64,000 bases of DNA from Archangium sp. (lineage in GTDB: Bacteria; Myxococcota; Myxococcia; Myxococcales; Myxococcaceae): NCBI GenBank assembly GCA_030681645.1, contig JAUXRX010000057.1, positions 310,001 through 374,000 of the forward strand. The letters run 5' to 3'. Under the pieces are notes generated by a model, which saw only the letters and a program-made list of their open reading frames with translations, was not told the DNA's origin and ran no database searches. Made by a program: the position numbers and the translations under genes. Positions 63,306 through 64,000 of this stretch are shown one piece after another (the stretch's first letter is position 1; every line of letters starts with the position of its first letter).

Positions 63306-64000
63306 ATGCGCGCGCTCGTGAACATCAAGGCAGGTGGTCCCGAAGTCCTCCAGGTGCAGCAGCGCCCCGACCCGATGCCGCAGCCCGGGCAGGTGCTGGT
63401 CCGCGTCAAACGGGCAGGGCTCAACTTCGCCGACATCTCCGCACGCGTCGGCCTGTATCCCGACGCCCCCAAGTTCCCCATGGTGATGGGCTACGAGGTC
63501 AGCGGCGTCATCGAGGCGCTCGGCAACGGCGTGACCAGCTTCAGCAAGGGCGACCGGGTGGTCTCGATGTGCCGCTTCGGGGGCCAGGCCGAGCTGGTGG
63601 CCATTCCCGAAGCGCAGGTGCGCAAGATTCGCGAGGGCTTGAGCTTCGACGAGGCGGCCGCCCTGCCCGTCAACGCCCTCACCGCGTTCCACATGCTCCG
63701 CTGGGTGGCCCCCATTCAGCCGGGCATGACCGTGCTCATCCACATGGCGGCCGGGGGCGTGGGCCTCCTCGCCATTCAGCTGTGTAAGGCGGTGTCGAAC
63801 ATCACCATCATCGGTACCTCGTCGGCGGCGAAGCACGACTTCCTGAAGACCCAGGGTGTGCACCACTGCATCGACTACCGCACGAAGGACTACGCCCAGG
63901 AGGTGATGGAGCTCACGAAGGGCCGCGGCGTCGATCGCGTGCTCGACGCGCTCGGCGGGCCCGACTGGGAGAAGGGCTACAACCTGCTCAAGCCCGGCGG
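63306..64000 (+). CDS. Quinone oxidoreductase-like MDR protein (3' end cut by window edge)
   Basis: The first 231 residues of a medium-chain dehydrogenase/reductase of the zeta-crystallin/VAT1-like group, which uses NADPH and usually lacks zinc. The GroES-like half has RAGLNFADISARVGLYPDAP and FPMVMGYEVSGVIEALG, and the Rossmann half HMAAGGVGLLAIQLCKAV with the usual A-x-x-G-G-V-G pattern. No structural-zinc cysteine cluster is visible. TGGAG lies before the ATG. The gene runs off the right edge. Confidence 0.88.
   Translation, partial: MRALVNIKAGGPEVLQVQQRPDPMPQPGQVLVRVKRAGLNFADISARVGLYPDAPKFPMVMGYEVSGVIEALGNGVTSFSKGDRVVSMCRFGGQAELVAIPEAQVRKIREGLSFDEAAALPVNALTAFHMLRWVAPIQPGMTVLIHMAAGGVGLLAIQLCKAVSNITIIGTSSAAKHDFLKTQGVHHCIDYRTKDYAQEVMELTKGRGVDRVLDALGGPDWEKGYNLLKPG

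Overview
The window is GC-rich, gene-dense DNA that looks like the chromosome of a myxobacterium (Myxococcota). The main reasons are a CdnL/CarD regulator almost identical in pattern to that of Myxococcus, many lipoproteins with long glycine/threonine or Asp-Ala-Gly linkers after the lipobox, secreted DUF1501, DUF1552 and DUF1592-type proteins, a FecR-type anti-sigma factor, and a decayed gene of the TIGR02996-associated myxobacterial type. Both edges cut genes: uvrB on the left and a quinone oxidoreductase on the right. No rRNA, tRNA, CRISPR array, integrase or recognisable insertion sequence was seen.

Layout. 1-6173 (minus): uvrB, then a coupled cysS - M28 peptidase - phosphoesterase operon. 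6262-7842: an FHA/TPR membrane protein. 7843-13396: a block of plainer base composition holding a metalloprotease split by a frameshift, a coupled lipoprotein and two long gene-poor gaps. 13397-24582: housekeeping and envelope genes (cdnL, comEC, dnaE, a secreted nuclease-like lipoprotein, a pseudo-receiver/HDOD protein). 24679-27470: a minus-strand operon for an exported CxxCH protein, a lipoprotein and a DUF1501 protein, with a perfect FNR-type box upstream. 27739-37487: lipoproteins, a PIG-V-like glycosyltransferase, a YgiQ radical SAM protein, a coiled-coil/outer-membrane protein and a HerA-like ATPase. 37536-40725: a coupled three-gene nucleotide-sugar cassette (TviB, TviC, a second epimerase). 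40837-42063: a DTW-domain protein with an unusual C-terminal domain and a tail encoded by a repeat.

42158-50679 is the most striking region. It is a plus-strand run of seven genes with almost no spacing: ECF sigma factor, FecR-like anti-sigma, an exported protein, an RCC1-type seven-bladed propeller, an Asp-box seven-repeat lipoprotein, a DUF1592/1588/1585-type lipoprotein with a CxxCH haem motif, and a Tat-exported DUF1552 protein. I infer one sigma-controlled cell-surface system. A separate 1022-residue lipoprotein (52763-55831) also carries a CxxCH motif, plus seven TNFR-like cysteine repeats, so the window has three loci for exported haem-motif proteins.

The remainder (55836-64000) holds a DUF4143 ATPase with a palindromic promoter, rsmE preceded by a truncated gene fragment, the decayed TIGR02996-like gene, an M24 aminopeptidase P, a PIN-type toxin-antitoxin pair, a DUF2914 protein and a coupled yqgE-bolA-grxD operon. 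Two kinds of short dispersed repeat occur between genes: two long perfect or near-perfect hairpins with GGGGACAGGCT arms (27662-27740, 40824-40912), and four copies of a CCCTCACCCC...GGGAGAGGGAG element, three of them just past gene 3' ends. Pervasive 1- or 4-base start/stop overlaps (TGATG, ATGA, GTGA) mark translational coupling in most operons.
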